Numbered from the stretch's first letter, positions 47,305-58,542 are shown. The stretch: 64,000 nt of DNA from Fremontodendron californicum (GCA_030761205.1 JAULJL010000001.1:43007645-43071644); one strand, 5' to 3'. Notes: a model not told the origin generated them from the letters alone. A program made the numbers and translations.

Positions 47305-47652
47305 TCAATCCCGAAATGATTTTGGAAGCAAAGTACCATGGGGAACCGGAGAACCATATGCTCCACCTGATCTTGGTGTAGGGTTCCAAACACCATAATC
47401 CTCTAGGAAATTAGCTTTCTGATAATCCTGCTGCAGCTGGTTATAATTACTAATTTCCCTCTCTTCAACTCCCAGCTGCTTCTTGTTTTCAATCGGATAG
47501 AAGGAAAGAGATGATGCTGGTGAAGATGGTGATGATAACGGCGACAATGATGACGACTGATCTGTTGCTATCATGGGCATCATCAGTGTCATTATAACCA
47601 TCATTGTCACACCAAAAATGTGCTTGACTGACCTCTCACTTAAGCTTGACAT
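47305..47652 (-). CDS. Candidate small secreted peptide precursor (115 aa)
   Basis: The frame encodes 115 residues. A hydrophobic N-terminal segment (HIFGVTMMVIMTLMMPMIA, about 11-29) would serve as a signal peptide. A Ser/Pro-rich spacer follows. The C-terminal block EDYGVWNPTPRSGGAYGSP is followed by VPHG, rich in Gly, Pro and Tyr. A TATA box (TATAAAT on the minus strand, 47701-47707) stands about 49 bases upstream of the ATG. The arrangement of signal segment, variable middle and short C-terminal motif is that of plant peptide-hormone precursors. The acidic residues before Tyr (EDYG) would suit Tyr sulfation, as in PSY1, whose peptide also begins DYG. I do not recognise the family with certainty, so the function is unknown. 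It is intronless and its frame is the best supported in this interval. Confidence 0.6.
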   Translation of the reverse strand: MSSLSERSVKHIFGVTMMVIMTLMMPMIATDQSSSLSPLSSPSSPASSLSFYPIENKKQLGVEEREISNYNQLQQDYQKANFLEDYGVWNPTPRSGGAYGSPVPHGTLLPKSFRD

Positions 47653-47700
47653 GCTTATCTTGTGTTATGCCTTGGCCTCGAGTGTAACCTCTACTACTTC

Positions 47701-47707
47701 ATTTATA
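47701..47707 (-). promoter_or_regulatory. TATA box of the candidate peptide gene
   Basis: The minus strand reads TATAAAT 49 bases before the ATG of the 115-residue frame. A longer TA tract further upstream (about 47758-47773) could also act. Confidence 0.5.
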
Positions 47708-47989
47708 TGACTTGAATCCTTTAAAATTGCATCTCATGCCTTTCAGTTGAATAGTACTATATATATATATATAATTTATGAGAATTTGAATTTGTATAGT
47801 GTCGGCCTGACTGGAACTATAGCAGTGCTTGAGTTAAATTGATCTTCCTTCTTATCATGCCCAATAGATGATTATATTCATGGTTTTTGCATGTACTAAA
47901 TATTGGAAGCAATTCCTTTTAGATCAGTGTTGTTGTGACAAAATGAAGAGTCCCAGTTTAATTTATTGTACTATGTTTTGCAATAGATA

Positions 47990-48710
47990 TGAAAAATAGT
48001 GAAGAAGTTCGTTTTTGATATATTGGTAATGAAAATTTATAATTTCATAAGTCAAATTAAGAGATTATCGCATGTTTTAAATTTTTTTAATATACCCTAA
48101 ATAAGATAAATGTGTTAGTCTACTAATCTTATTTATGAATAAAAATAATAGTAAAAATATCATAAAAATGATAGAGCAATGTAAAGAAGGTACAATAAAC
48201 TTCATCATTATCTAATTTATTATATGTATGTATGGAATAAAATTGAGCTTCTCAAATGTAAATTTTGTATTCAAATCAAACTAAGATTGAAGTGTGCGGA
48301 ATGGGCAAGGCGTATTTCAGTTAGAGAAATCATCTCTTACACTATTAAAAATTTTAAATTTCACAAACGGGATTAATATGATGACACATACCCTTAAATT
48401 ATAAAATAAAATTATAAAATTTAATTTAAAAAAAATGGGACATATGATAACCTCTTAACCCATTTGTGAAATTAAAAAAAAAAAAAAAAAATTCACTACT
48501 AATGTATGAAAAATAAACTCTTTCAATTATTTACGTTACATTCCACAAACAGGATTAACATAATATATACCCTGAAAGTATAAAAAAAAATTAATTTTAA
48601 AAAAAATAAAATATATAATAACCTCTTAATTCATTCATGAAATTAAAAAAATTTCACTTCCGATATATCAAAAACAAACTCTTTCAGTTATTTACGTTAC
48701 ATTATTCAAG
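47990..48710. repeat. Three copies of an AT-rich repeat, one inverted to the other two
   Basis: A plus-strand copy starts at about 48009 with TTCGTTTTTGATATATTGG. Two copies in the opposite orientation (about 48330-48525 and 48535-48690) each end, on the plus strand, in a match to AAACTCTTTCAGTTATTTAC. The latter pair is a tandem duplication. The inverted arrangement could fold into a long hairpin if transcribed. Confidence 0.5.
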
Positions 48711-48725
48711 TGTTTTTCTTTTCCC

Positions 48726-48792
48726 ATATACACTAGAAAGTGGGAAGGTAATCCGCTATTAATATACACTAGAAAGTGGGAAGGTAATCCGC
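48726..48792. repeat. 31-bp direct duplication
   Basis: A 31-base word beginning ATATACACTAGAAAGTGGG and ending GGTAATCCGC occurs at 48726-48756 and again, without differences, at 48762-48792. It lies about 130 bases downstream of the tRNA gene's 3' end. Confidence 0.9.
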
Positions 48793-48920
48793 AAATAGCA
48801 TCTGAAAATGTGTGGAAATGGGGCAGTTTAAGTTTCTATTTTGTTTTGGGCCAACTATAACCAAATTGATTGGGCTAAAAGTAAGGCTCGGGCAAAGCAA
48901 AAAAGAAAAAGGGCTGAACA

Positions 48921-48993
48921 TTCCGTTGCCGGGACTTGAACCCGGGTCTCTCGGGTGAGAGCCGAGTATCCTAACCAACTAGACTACAACGGA
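48921..48993 (-). tRNA. trnE-CTC: tRNA-Glu (CTC)
   Basis: A 73-base cloverleaf including the discriminator A. The acceptor stem TCCGTTG pairs with CAACGGA. The D arm contains TAGTCTAGTTGGTTAGGATA. The anticodon stem-loop is CTCGG-CTCTCAC-CCGAG with anticodon CTC. The T arm CCCGGGTTCAAGTCCCGG carries the B box. T-rich sequence on the minus strand just downstream would terminate RNA polymerase III. It is of nuclear cytosolic type, has no intron and delivers glutamate to GAG codons. Confidence 0.97.
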
Positions 48994-49147
48994 TCATGCA
49001 AGGCCTGTCCCTTAGTTAATTTTAGTCAAAATTTGGTACAAAAGAGTCAAGACGAAGTATATGAATCCGGTTGAATAATACTTAAAAAAAAGATTTAGGA
49101 TTAGCATTGAACATTAACAACCACCACATCTTACTGCCGCCAATACA

Positions 49148-49263
49148 ATAAAAGCCTACTCTTTTTTTAGTTGATGTTGCTAGAGTTTGAATCCTGATTA
49201 CTAAAACTAAAAGTCTAGCTACTAATAGATTACATGACTGTTGGCATAAAAGCCTACTCTTTT
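49148..49263 (-). mobile_element. Short retroposed insert with 18-bp target duplication
   Basis: The 18-base word ATAAAAGCCTACTCTTTT occurs at 49148-49165 and 49246-49263. Between them lie about 80 bases that, on the minus strand, carry a B-box-like GGATTCAAACTC and end A-rich. This suits a 5'-truncated SINE. Parentage is not established because the A box is unclear. Confidence 0.6.
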
Positions 49264-50142
49264 GTTTTAGTAAGCAATCAAAATCAGAATATGGAAGCTC
49301 ATATATCACAGTATTAAGTAGGAGATCGAATTCTTATAGTCTGTAGTTACTGTTGTTCCTAACTTTAGATTTAGTTTATGCCCACCTCACAGTTTAAAAG
49401 GCAGGAATGATGATTTGGTAAGTCAATCTCCTCTTTTATATTAAGCATACACACCAGTTTAGTTGGGATTGGCAATGGCTATAGCCTATATGTATGGGAT
49501 TTAGATTATGTCACTACACTTTATTTAGTGCTTGAGCTATGCTTAAGTTAAGATTCTCAAACCAAAAACCAACAAATGAGATCAACTCCTTCTACTGACT
49601 AATATTTTATTACAGGCAGCCTGGAGTTTCAACAACTCTTTCTTAAAGATAAAGCATTGTAATTGTCTTCAATTGCTGGGGCCTGCAATCACCTGCCCAG
49701 AAATTAATGATGTAGTACAGGGTGCATTAACACAACTGATTTATAATAATCACAATAAATACTTAATTTGTCTGGAAAGAGATGATGAGTTTTTTTTTTT
49801 TATAATTTTTTTTGTTGTTTTCCAACTTATTTTTCTGGCACCGATGATTATTAGGGTGTGGGGGCAATGAAACTGAAACCCCACAAAAAACTTCCTTTTT
49901 TTTTTCGTGTTCTTATTAATTTTTTTTTTTTTGTGTTTTGCATACTTTTAGTTATTTTTTTGGTATTGTATTCGTATGGTGTAATCATATCGTGTCCAAT
50001 ATTAACAAATCTAATTGGCAGTTAATAAAAATTATTAAAATTGTTTTCATTTTAGTAGTAGTAATAAATAAAGCGTTTTAGGGATTTGACCCACCCATCC
50101 AAGCCCATAATTAGGGGCCATAGTGAATGTGGTGGTTACTTA
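49264..50142. other. Intergenic DNA, no gene seen
   Basis: A 65-residue plus frame at 49673-49870 has no family features and its second half is a poly-T translation. Nothing else was recognised. Confidence 0.4.
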
Positions 50143-50667
50143 TAGGGGTGTTCATTCGGTTAATTCGGTTAATAATCGAACCGAATTACTATTAATCGAA
50201 TTAACTGAATTTTTTTTTTCATTAACCGTTAACCAAACCAAAATGTTAAAACGGTTAATTAACCGAACCAAAGTTATTTCGGTTAATTCGGTCGATTTTC
50301 GAATTAACCAAAATATTTACCTAAATTTATTTTGCAACCTATTTTAATACATGATTTTATATCCAAATAATCTATCCAACCAACCAAAATCCAAAAACAA
50401 AGCATAATAAAACTATTATAAAATCCAAACATCAAATATACTAAACAACTAAACATACTAAACAACTAAACATACAAGATTTACTATAGTTAGGTTAATT
50501 CGTGTAATTCGGTTATTTTCGCTTAACCGAACCGAATTACCGATAACCGAAATATTCCAAAAGCATTAACCGTTAACCGAATCGAACTTTGTTCGATTAA
50601 TCGATTAACCGAATCAAAAAAAATTCGATCGGTTAATTCAGTTAAACCCGAATAGTGAACACCCCTA
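50143..50667. mobile_element. hAT MITE with TAGGGGTGTTCA ends
   Basis: The element is 525 bp. It starts TAGGGGTGTTCA, and its right end gives the same TAGGGGTGTTCA in reverse complement. Flanking 8-mers are GTTACTTA (50135-50142) and GTTACTTG (50668-50675), 7 of 8 identical. Subterminal arms are dense in GGTTAATTCGGTTAA and its complement, so the whole element is nearly self-complementary. The ends and 8-bp duplication are hAT-type. There is no coding sequence. Confidence 0.85.
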
Positions 50668-50675
50668 GTTACTTG

Positions 50676-51834
50676 GAAAAATGTTTACCCAAAATCCGTT
50701 CAACCCCATTTCATAATTATGTGTCTTAGACTCTTAGTATATACTTAGGCCCGAGCTAATGTAGACTATATTTGTGGAACATTTTGACCACCAGTCTTTG
50801 GGCTCCTCCACCCAATCTTAAATCAGGCCCAAGTTTCGCCTTTCAAGGCCCAAGGCTTGGGCTTATAATAAGTAACATAAATCTAACTAAACACTAACCT
50901 CGACCCGACATCCATATATGTGTGTATAACAAAGAAAATTATCGCATACATTATCTAAACTTCATCAACCAAGTTGGAGATTTACCACATTCCCTACTAG
51001 CATATATTTAAGTTAAATAATATAATATTTTATAATGTTTTAATTTTATTTATGATGTTTAAAAATTCCACCGATAATGCAAGAATTTGAAAAAAAAAAT
51101 TAAATTTCATATGAATTAAACTATCACATATTTTATTTTTTTAAATATAGTTTGAGGACATTTGGTAATTTTTTAACTCACTTGTGAAGTTAGAAAACTA
51201 ACTGTTAATATAGAGGATAATAATCCTAGAAAGAAAATCTTAATAGATCCAACAAATTCTTTTAACAAGTTGGTTGTTAGTGTGTTGAGAGAACTAATGT
51301 CTCAACTCTCAATCAATGGTTAATTATGTCGGAGGGTGTTGTACTGTTGTTGGATGCAAAACTAGATTAGATTAAATTAGATGTTTTAAGTTCAAACAAT
51401 AACACTCTTTTTGTAAGAGAAGCATTGTTAAGAATGAGTTTATCACTTTTTGGAATCCATATTTTGTTATATTCCAAAATAGTTTCACAACTTTTTTTTA
51501 AATAAGCAATCAAAAATCGATTTTTCTTTCTTTTTTTAGGAAAAGTGTGAATTCCTTTGTAACAAAGAAGTTAAATTATGATTGGTTATGGCATAAAGTA
51601 ATTGCTAAGTATATTCTTTAACTTTAGTTCTAACATCCAATTCCAATCCCACTAATTATATTTATATCCTTCAAAGAACAAAATCAACCCAAATTTTTTT
51701 TTAAAATAAACTCTTATTTTAAATGAAAGATTGATTTAATTTTATGTTAAAAATTTATTTAAATATAAATTAAATGTTAAAAATTTATTTGAATACAAAT
51801 TAAAGATTAAGACTTATTTTGTATTCAATAAAAA
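50676..51834. other. AT-rich intergenic DNA left of the Helitron
   Basis: No gene was recognised. A block at about 50990-51220 weakly resembles the TCGTTTTTG repeat family. The word TTTATTTRAATAYAAATTAAA is repeated near 51755 and 51785. Confidence 0.4.
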
Positions 51835-52155
51835 TCTATACTATTATTAAAAAAAATGGCTGAGTTGGTGTCACTGAGTCAAGTGACACCAACTCAGTTG
51901 GTAAAATTATAAAAAGATCAAATAAAATATTATAACAAATAATAACATATTAAGGATATTTATGTATTTTTAATTTTTTAGATAATTTTTATTTTGAAAA
52001 AAATTATCAATTTTTTCTTAAAAACTACCACTTCTTAAAATAATACCTACATACATATAAACTATCTACTAATCAATTTATTTTTAATATAATTTTTATT
52101 AATTTTTTTATTCATCCACCCACTATCCCACATAGTGGGTGTGTCATAATCTAGT
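51835..52155 (+). mobile_element. Non-autonomous Helitron
   Basis: A 321-bp element starts TCTATACTATTATTAAAA after an A and ends CTAGT before a T, the A/T insertion preference of Helitrons. A perfect 10-bp hairpin, CACCCACTAT (52117-52126) with ATAGTGGGTG (52132-52141), stands nine bases before the terminal CTAGT, which fits the CTRRT rule. There is no terminal inverted repeat, no target duplication and no Rep/helicase frame. A second perfect hairpin with a 16-bp stem and 6-base loop lies near the 5' end (51860-51897). Confidence 0.85.
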
Positions 52156-53370
52156 TTAGATAAAATCATAAATTTCAGGTATTTTTTTTTTATAAAAAAA
52201 AAATTAAGGCGTTAAAAAAATAAAAACTCAGATTGTTGACACGTGTAGGCAGAGAGGTGGGACAGGATGGCGACAGTGTTAATACGTAGCAGAGTAAAGG
52301 TCAAAATAGTAATTATACATCCGATTTTAGTTAGAGTAGCGGTTATATTTGAAAGGTCGGTACCATTCCAAGTCAGAAAGAGAAACGAAGCGGAGGAAAA
52401 ACAGCAAAAGAGAAGAACAAACAACGGCATTGCACTTGCATTTGCGTTGGCATTGCCATTGCTGTTTATTGCCATTTCTTCTTCTACTCTCTTTCTCTTC
52501 CTCAGAACGCACTGTTGAGTCAGAGAGATAGAGAAGCAAATATTTTTTGGTTTTTGGTTTTTTTACTTTTAGTTGAGTTAATTTGTTTCTTTTTTCTCAG
52601 ATTTCACGGAATTGGATTCATCCTTTTTTAGCTGTTTTCACAACGTTTTTGGATCGGTTTGTTAACCACAAATGTGTTCCTCCTTAAGAAAAAAAAGGGA
52701 AAATTCAAAGTTCAATCATTCCAGTTTCTTTTTTCGTCTTTTTATATTGTTTTCTGACAGACTGTTGATGATTTGAATTGAAAGTTGAAGCGTTTCATTG
52801 AGATTTCTCTTCGTTTTTGTTGCTTGAATTGAAAAGGTGAGAGGATTGTTTAAATTGCATTTTTTTTTTTTATGTTCAAAGATTTGAAATTGTCTCTCAT
52901 TTACCATTATCAAAGATATTAATTCTTACGTTTTGATTTGGAAGATTAAGGGAACATACAAAAATTTGAAAAATTCTGGAATTTTCTTTTTTTTTTTTTT
53001 GAAAAATTTGAAAAAAAAAAAAATTATGTTCAAAATTTTGAAATTGTCTCTCATTTACCATTAACATAGAAATTAATTCTTACGTTTTGATTTGGAAGAT
53101 TAAGGGAACATACAAAAATTTGAAAATTGGCTCGAGATTTCATGTTTTTCAATACAGTCCTGTGAAGCGACGGAAACACTGGGAAGAAGGCTTCGAAGAG
53201 GAAAAAACGACACGATTTCTGGTTCTGAAGCTTATATACGGTGCGCTTGAAGGGTTTTTTAGCCAGGTTCAGATAGTACACAGGCCTTCACCTTGAAACA
53301 AAGGAACAATTGGTGATTTCTCTGTGAAGAGAAAGATAAAGAAAAGTAAAAGGGTTAGGATAAGAGAGAA
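52156..53370 (+). promoter_or_regulatory. Upstream region of the kinesin gene with a partial duplication
   Basis: This interval should contain the kinesin promoter and 5' UTR. A stretch of roughly 100 bases starting TATGTTCAAAGATTTGAAAT (52871) is repeated from 53025 with few changes, a period of 154 bases separated by poly-T/poly-A. The overlapping frames on both strands at 52212-52539 are in mutual conflict and none resembles a known family. No TATA box was assigned. Confidence 0.45.
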
Positions 53371-56300
53371 ATGGGAACAATGAGTGAGGAGTCGGAAATT
53401 CAGGAACAAGGAGAGAGAATTTTTGTTTCGGTTAGAGTAAGGCCATTGAACGAGAAGGAGAGAGCAAGGAACAGTATATCTGATTGGGAATGCATTAACA
53501 ATGACACCATTGTTTTCAAGAATAGCTTGCCAGAACGCTCCATGTTCCCTGCCGCCTACACATTTGGTAAGCATTACCTTGTCTGTTCATTGGGTAACAT
53601 AGTGAATATGATTTGCTTGTGATTTCGTTGTCAAACAATTTTTCTATTTGGGAATTGAGATTTTCTTCTAATCATAGTAATTTTTGTCAATTTTGTTATG
53701 AATAGACAGAGTATTTGGCTGTGACTGCGCTACAGCTCAAGTGTACGAGGAAGGAGCTAAACACATTGCACTTTCAGTCCTCGATGGCATCAATTGTAAG
53801 TAGTCTTTGTTTCTATTTCCTGGTAGCTATAACTATATAATCAAGCGAATGTTTTTACTGATGTTTTTTTTTCCTTCAGCAAGCATATTTGCATATGGGC
53901 AAACAAGCAGTGGAAAGACATATACAATGAGGGGAATCACTGAATATGCAGTAACGGACATATATGACTACATGGAGAGGGTAATGATAGATTTAGGATC
54001 ACCTTTTCTTCTTTTTATGTAGAATGGGAATGACATTTTGTTCTGATCAATATCTTAGCATGACGAAAGAGAATTTGTGGTGAAATTCTCTGCCATGGAG
54101 ATATATAATGAAGCCGTGAGAGACCTCCTTAGTTCGGATAGTACCCCACTCAGAGTCCTGGATGATCCAGAGGTAAAAAATTTCCACTTCTTTATGCTTT
54201 ATGGTCGTCTTTTTGCATGAGCATAAACCTTTCTATATCGCTGTTTTCACTTCAATAGAGGGGAACCGTTGTGGAGAAACTTACTGAGGAGATTCTAAGA
54301 GACAAAGACCATCTTCAGGAGCTCCTTTCAATCTGTGAAGGTGAAGTGTTTCTAAAACACCCATGGCACTGTATCAATTTCTTTTCTTTCTATTTTCAGT
54401 AGATGACATTTTATATGCATTTTGGTATCGCATTTGTGCAGCTCAAAGGCAGATAGGAGAGACCTCTTTGAATGAAACTAGCTCGAGATCACATCAAATT
54501 TTGCGGCTGGTATGCATGCCTACTTGAGTAAACTTTCTTTATCAGAGTTGTGCTAGTCTGACAGCTGTGTTCAATGATGCAATCTTGCAGACAATTGAAA
54601 GTTCTGCTCGTGAATATGCTGGAGCTCAAAGTTCAAGCATTCTTGCAGCTTCTGTGGTATAATACAGTTAACTTCTTAAAAGACAATCCAGTTGTCTTGT
54701 TTCAGATGGGAATTAATGAAATAATAGACAACATTATTCAAATTTGAAATAGTAAGTGCCTAAGTGGTAACTTAAACGTTAACAAAGAAAGTTCGACTTG
54801 GTTTTCTTGTACAGAATTTTGTTGATTTAGCCGGAAGTGAGCGTGCCTCTCAGACCTTATCTGCTGGTGCAAGACTGAAAGAAGGCTGCCACATAAATCG
54901 GAGTTTATTAACTCTTGGAACTGTGATTCGCAAATTAAGGTTGAGCAATTTTTTTCATTTTACTTAAAACAAATATTATAGGGTCTCCTTATAAACACAG
55001 CATATATTATTTCTCGTCAATTTACTGGCACGACATTTTGCAGCAAGGGAAGAAATGGCCATGTACCTTATAGGGACTCTAAGCTAACACGCATACTCCA
55101 GAATGCCTTAGGAGGCAATGCCAGAACAGCCATCATTTGCACTATGAGTCCTGAACGCAGTCATGTTGAGCAATCGAGAAACACTCTCTCGTTTGCAAGC
55201 TGTGCTAAAGAGGTAACAACTAATGCACAGGTCAATTTAGTTGTGTCAGATAAGGCATTGGTAAAGCAATTGCAAAGAGAATTGGCTAGACTGGAGAATG
55301 AAATGAGGAGCTTGGGCTCAGCTTCAGTTAAATGTGATACTGCTACTTTGCTGAGAGAGAAAGAGCTACTCATTGGACAGGTGATTACACGAAGTTCAGA
55401 AAGCAGTTTCCATACATTTAAGCATGATACCTTGCATCTAAGAAAAATTGGAAGTATATATTAGTATAAACCCTGGCTTTTTTGTAGTTATCACAAAATT
55501 TGTTATTTGGATTCTTAAAGTGGTTTAGGGAACCTGTACCAATATGTTACTTCAATATTGAATTGTGAAAGCAAGGGTTAGAGTGTTCAACTTAACTTCT
55601 CTTATCCAAAAGAAAAGAGAAAATAGGAAAATAAGATAAAGAACAGTTGCAAGTTGGAACATGCCCTCACTTAAACGATTTACTCATGTTAACCTTGCTT
55701 TTTCTCTTTTGAGAATCTACAGATGGCCAAAGAGATGGAAGAATTGACTCGGCAACGTGATCTTGCTCAATCTCGAGTTGAGAATTTGCTATTGTCAGTT
55801 AGAGAAGTTCAAATGTTAAAGAAAGGGGAATATTCATCATCAAATTCATCAGAAGTGGCCGATGTTCCCTATACGGTTGGTTACAGCAAACATAGGGATA
55901 CTGCTGCACCTAGTGTGCCTAGGGCCAACAACCAATATCTTGGACTTCCAAAGAAACCTGAAGAGGCTTTTCTGCTCGATGGCATCACTCCGAAGTTTGT
56001 TGGGTCGGAGGAGATTGCTCAAAAAATGGATGAAGAATTTGAAGATAACTGCAAGGAAGTTCGATGCATTGAAATTGAAGACTCGAGCATTAAGATGAAT
56101 GAAAAAGCAGAAGTTTCCTCTTTGAGTCCTGAGAACAATGAAGGAAAATTAGCCATGAAAGAGGTCATTGTCAAGAAAATCGAAACTAATGAGTTATCAA
56201 TTGATCCTGAGGAACAGGAAGGAAAGTTGGCCATGAGAGAGGCCGTTATCAAGGAAATAGAAGCTGATAATTTATCAACTGCTCCTAAGGAAGAGGAAGG

Positions 56301-58542
56301 AAAAGTATGCATGACAGAGGTCCTTGTCAAGAAAACAGGAACTGGTGAGTTCCTGATTGGTCCTGAGGATATTGAAGGAAACTTAGCCGGGACTGAGTCA
56401 AGTATTGAGAAGCAGGAAGGTGATGGTTTCTCCACTGATCCTGAGGAAAATCAAGGAAAATTAGACATGATAATAAGCATGAACGAAAATGTAGTATCAA
56501 CCCCCCAAAAGGAAGATTTGCAATCAAGTCAAGTCAATAGAGATGAAACTTACAAGGCTTTGAAACAAAAAATTGAGGAACTGCAAAAGACCGTCAAATT
56601 TCTTGTCAGTTTTCATCGTCTAGAGGAGTCACCTTGTTTCTCAGATGTATCTAGTTCTAGTAGCACGAGTATGACCAGAAGCAGAAGCTGTAGGGCGGTT
56701 GTCACAACTGTGCCATCTTCACCTTACTTTGAAAAGGCAGAACAGAATGAAAGCACACCCCCTTCCACAGCAGTTGAAAAGGACTTCCTTGAAAGACCAA
56801 GAGGCCTTTACCAAAAGCTTTCTGGACTGAAATATGACAACAGAAGTGGAAATATGTCCAGAAGAAATTCTCAATCTTCTCTTAGTAGTAGTTCCGGGGA
56901 AGCACAAAGTCTGAAAGATACAGATGTGGAAGACACCTTTAGTGAAATCGGTTTTCCTCCACGACCATGGAAGTCATTTGGTGGTGATTCTGTGAGAAGA
57001 AAAAGTTTCTCCTCCACTGATTTTGCTGCAGGTGGCAGTGAAGCAAAACTGCAGTCAGAAACGCAAATTGATAAGAATTTGGTGATGAACCTCCTTCCTC
57101 TCTTCATTTTTCTTATTTCTCACATGAAATACATCTTTTATATTAGCTGTTAGAGTTTCATTTCTTACATTATATCAACTTCTTTTCATATGGCTTAGGT
57201 CCTCATAAGTTATGATCTTTAAAAATGAATACATTGTCTAGAAGTAAAAGATTTTGATAACTATCTTCCTGCTTGGTAGATAAGGTTATTCCCAAGATTC
57301 TAGCTGTCCTCTTCACCGCAGTGTCCAAATAGAGTGGAAAGAGATTGTTAGTAGGCATAGTACAAATATTCTTGTTCATGTCATTATACTGAAGCATACA
57401 TACAAAAGTATGGAGGTCGCACATGTGCATAATACTATTGTTTGTGAAAGAGGAATTGAGGCTGCAATGCTTTGTTGTTTCAGACTATGACCGCTTTAGC
57501 AGTTTTTATACTTTATTTTGTAATCCTTTATAAATTAGTTACTGCAGCCTACTTGGTTCTCAAGTCACTCCTTCTAGGTCAGTTCATTTTAAAGGTAGGA
57601 CTTTATCATGACATTTAGTTAAGTGAAGTCTTTTCTTTTCTTCCTGTTCAAAGTCACATTTCCTTACTGCAACTCTAAAAACAACTGTATGATCCAATGA
57701 TGATACTTCCTAAAAATCCCAAAAAGAAAAAGAGAGACCTAGTATGATCGATTTTTTTGCATATTTATACTAACCTTTCGCTGATGATTATTGGCTATTA
57801 ACATATTTCCTTTTCCATGGAATGATTATCGATGCTAGGCACCGGAAACCACGGATAAGACTGATAATTCCAGGGAAATTAACGATTCCATGCAACTGCA
57901 CTCTATTTGGCCCTCAGAATTCGAGAAGCAGCAGAGAAATATAATTGAACTTTGGGATGCATGCAATGCACCATTAATCCACAGAACCTATTTCATCCTC
58001 CTTTTCAAAGGCGATCCTTCCGATTCTTTGTATATGGAGGTAGAGCTCAGAAGATTGTCTTTTTTAAAGAACTCAGTGTCATACACAACAGCTTCAAGGT
58101 AAATTTAAGATTCCCTTAGTTGAATAGTATAATGCACATTCAGCCATAGGCATCTGCACTTGGAATTAAGGAACAATTTTGACCCGATTGAATGAATACA
58201 AACGAATTTCTTTGTGGTGGCAGTGTGAAGGATTTGATTCGTGAGAGGAGAATGTTGAGCAAGCAAATACAGAAGTCCTCAAGAAAGCAGAGAGAGGAAC
58301 TCTACAAGAAGTGGGGAATTGGGTTGAACACAAAGCAGAGGAGCTTACAGCTGGCACACCGTGTATGGTCAGACACGAAGGACATGACCCATGTCAAGGA
58401 GAGTGCTGCTCTAGTGGCAAAGTTGCTCGGGTTTGTCGAACCAAGTCAAGCCCCCAAGGAGGTAATTGGACTCAGTATCTTGCCCCGATCCATAACCCGA
58501 AGATCCTACAGCTGGAAGAATGCCATTCCTCCCCTGTTATAG
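53371..58542 (+). CDS. Plant kinesin-7 (KIN-7) microtubule motor
   Basis: Twelve exons join in frame: 53371-53566, 53706-53795, 53880-53980, 54059-54172, 54259-54340, 54442-54509, 54591-54656, 54815-54939, 55044-55380, 55723-57081, 57839-58098 and 58224-58542. They give 1038 residues. The N-terminal motor begins IFVSVRVRPLNEKE. It has the P-loop GQTSSGKT, switch I NETSSRSH and switch II NFVDLAGSERAS. A coiled-coil neck follows (LVKQLQRELARLENEM). The tail carries a 26-residue tandem repeat and a Ser-rich stretch. The C-terminus matches the plant NACK-like domain (WPSEFEKQQRNIIELWDACN, then YMEVELRRLSFL). Plant kinesin-7 members act as ATP-driven motors on microtubules, several in cytokinesis. 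The start ATG has A at -3 and G at +4. Its ARC6-remnant neighbour suggests the At5g42490 counterpart. Confidence 0.92.
56140..56500 (+). repeat. 78-bp (26-aa) tandem repeat in the kinesin tail exon
   Basis: Units start at 56140, 56218, 56296 and 56374, and a partial fifth starts at 56452. The period is exactly 78 bases, so the frame is kept. Each unit follows the pattern EGKLAM-E-(V/I)-K-(D/N)PEE, for example EGKLAMKEVIVKKIETNELS then IDPEEQ. Divergence rises toward the later units. The repeat is acidic and has no recognised function. Confidence 0.85.

Noticed and set aside
52212..52539. Four overlapping small frames upstream of the kinesin
   Set aside because: All strands and frames are open at once in low-complexity sequence; none shows family features.
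57082..57153. Hydrophobic end of the long kinesin frame
   Set aside because: It is intron sequence after a GTGATG donor; the NACK-like domain continues at 57839.
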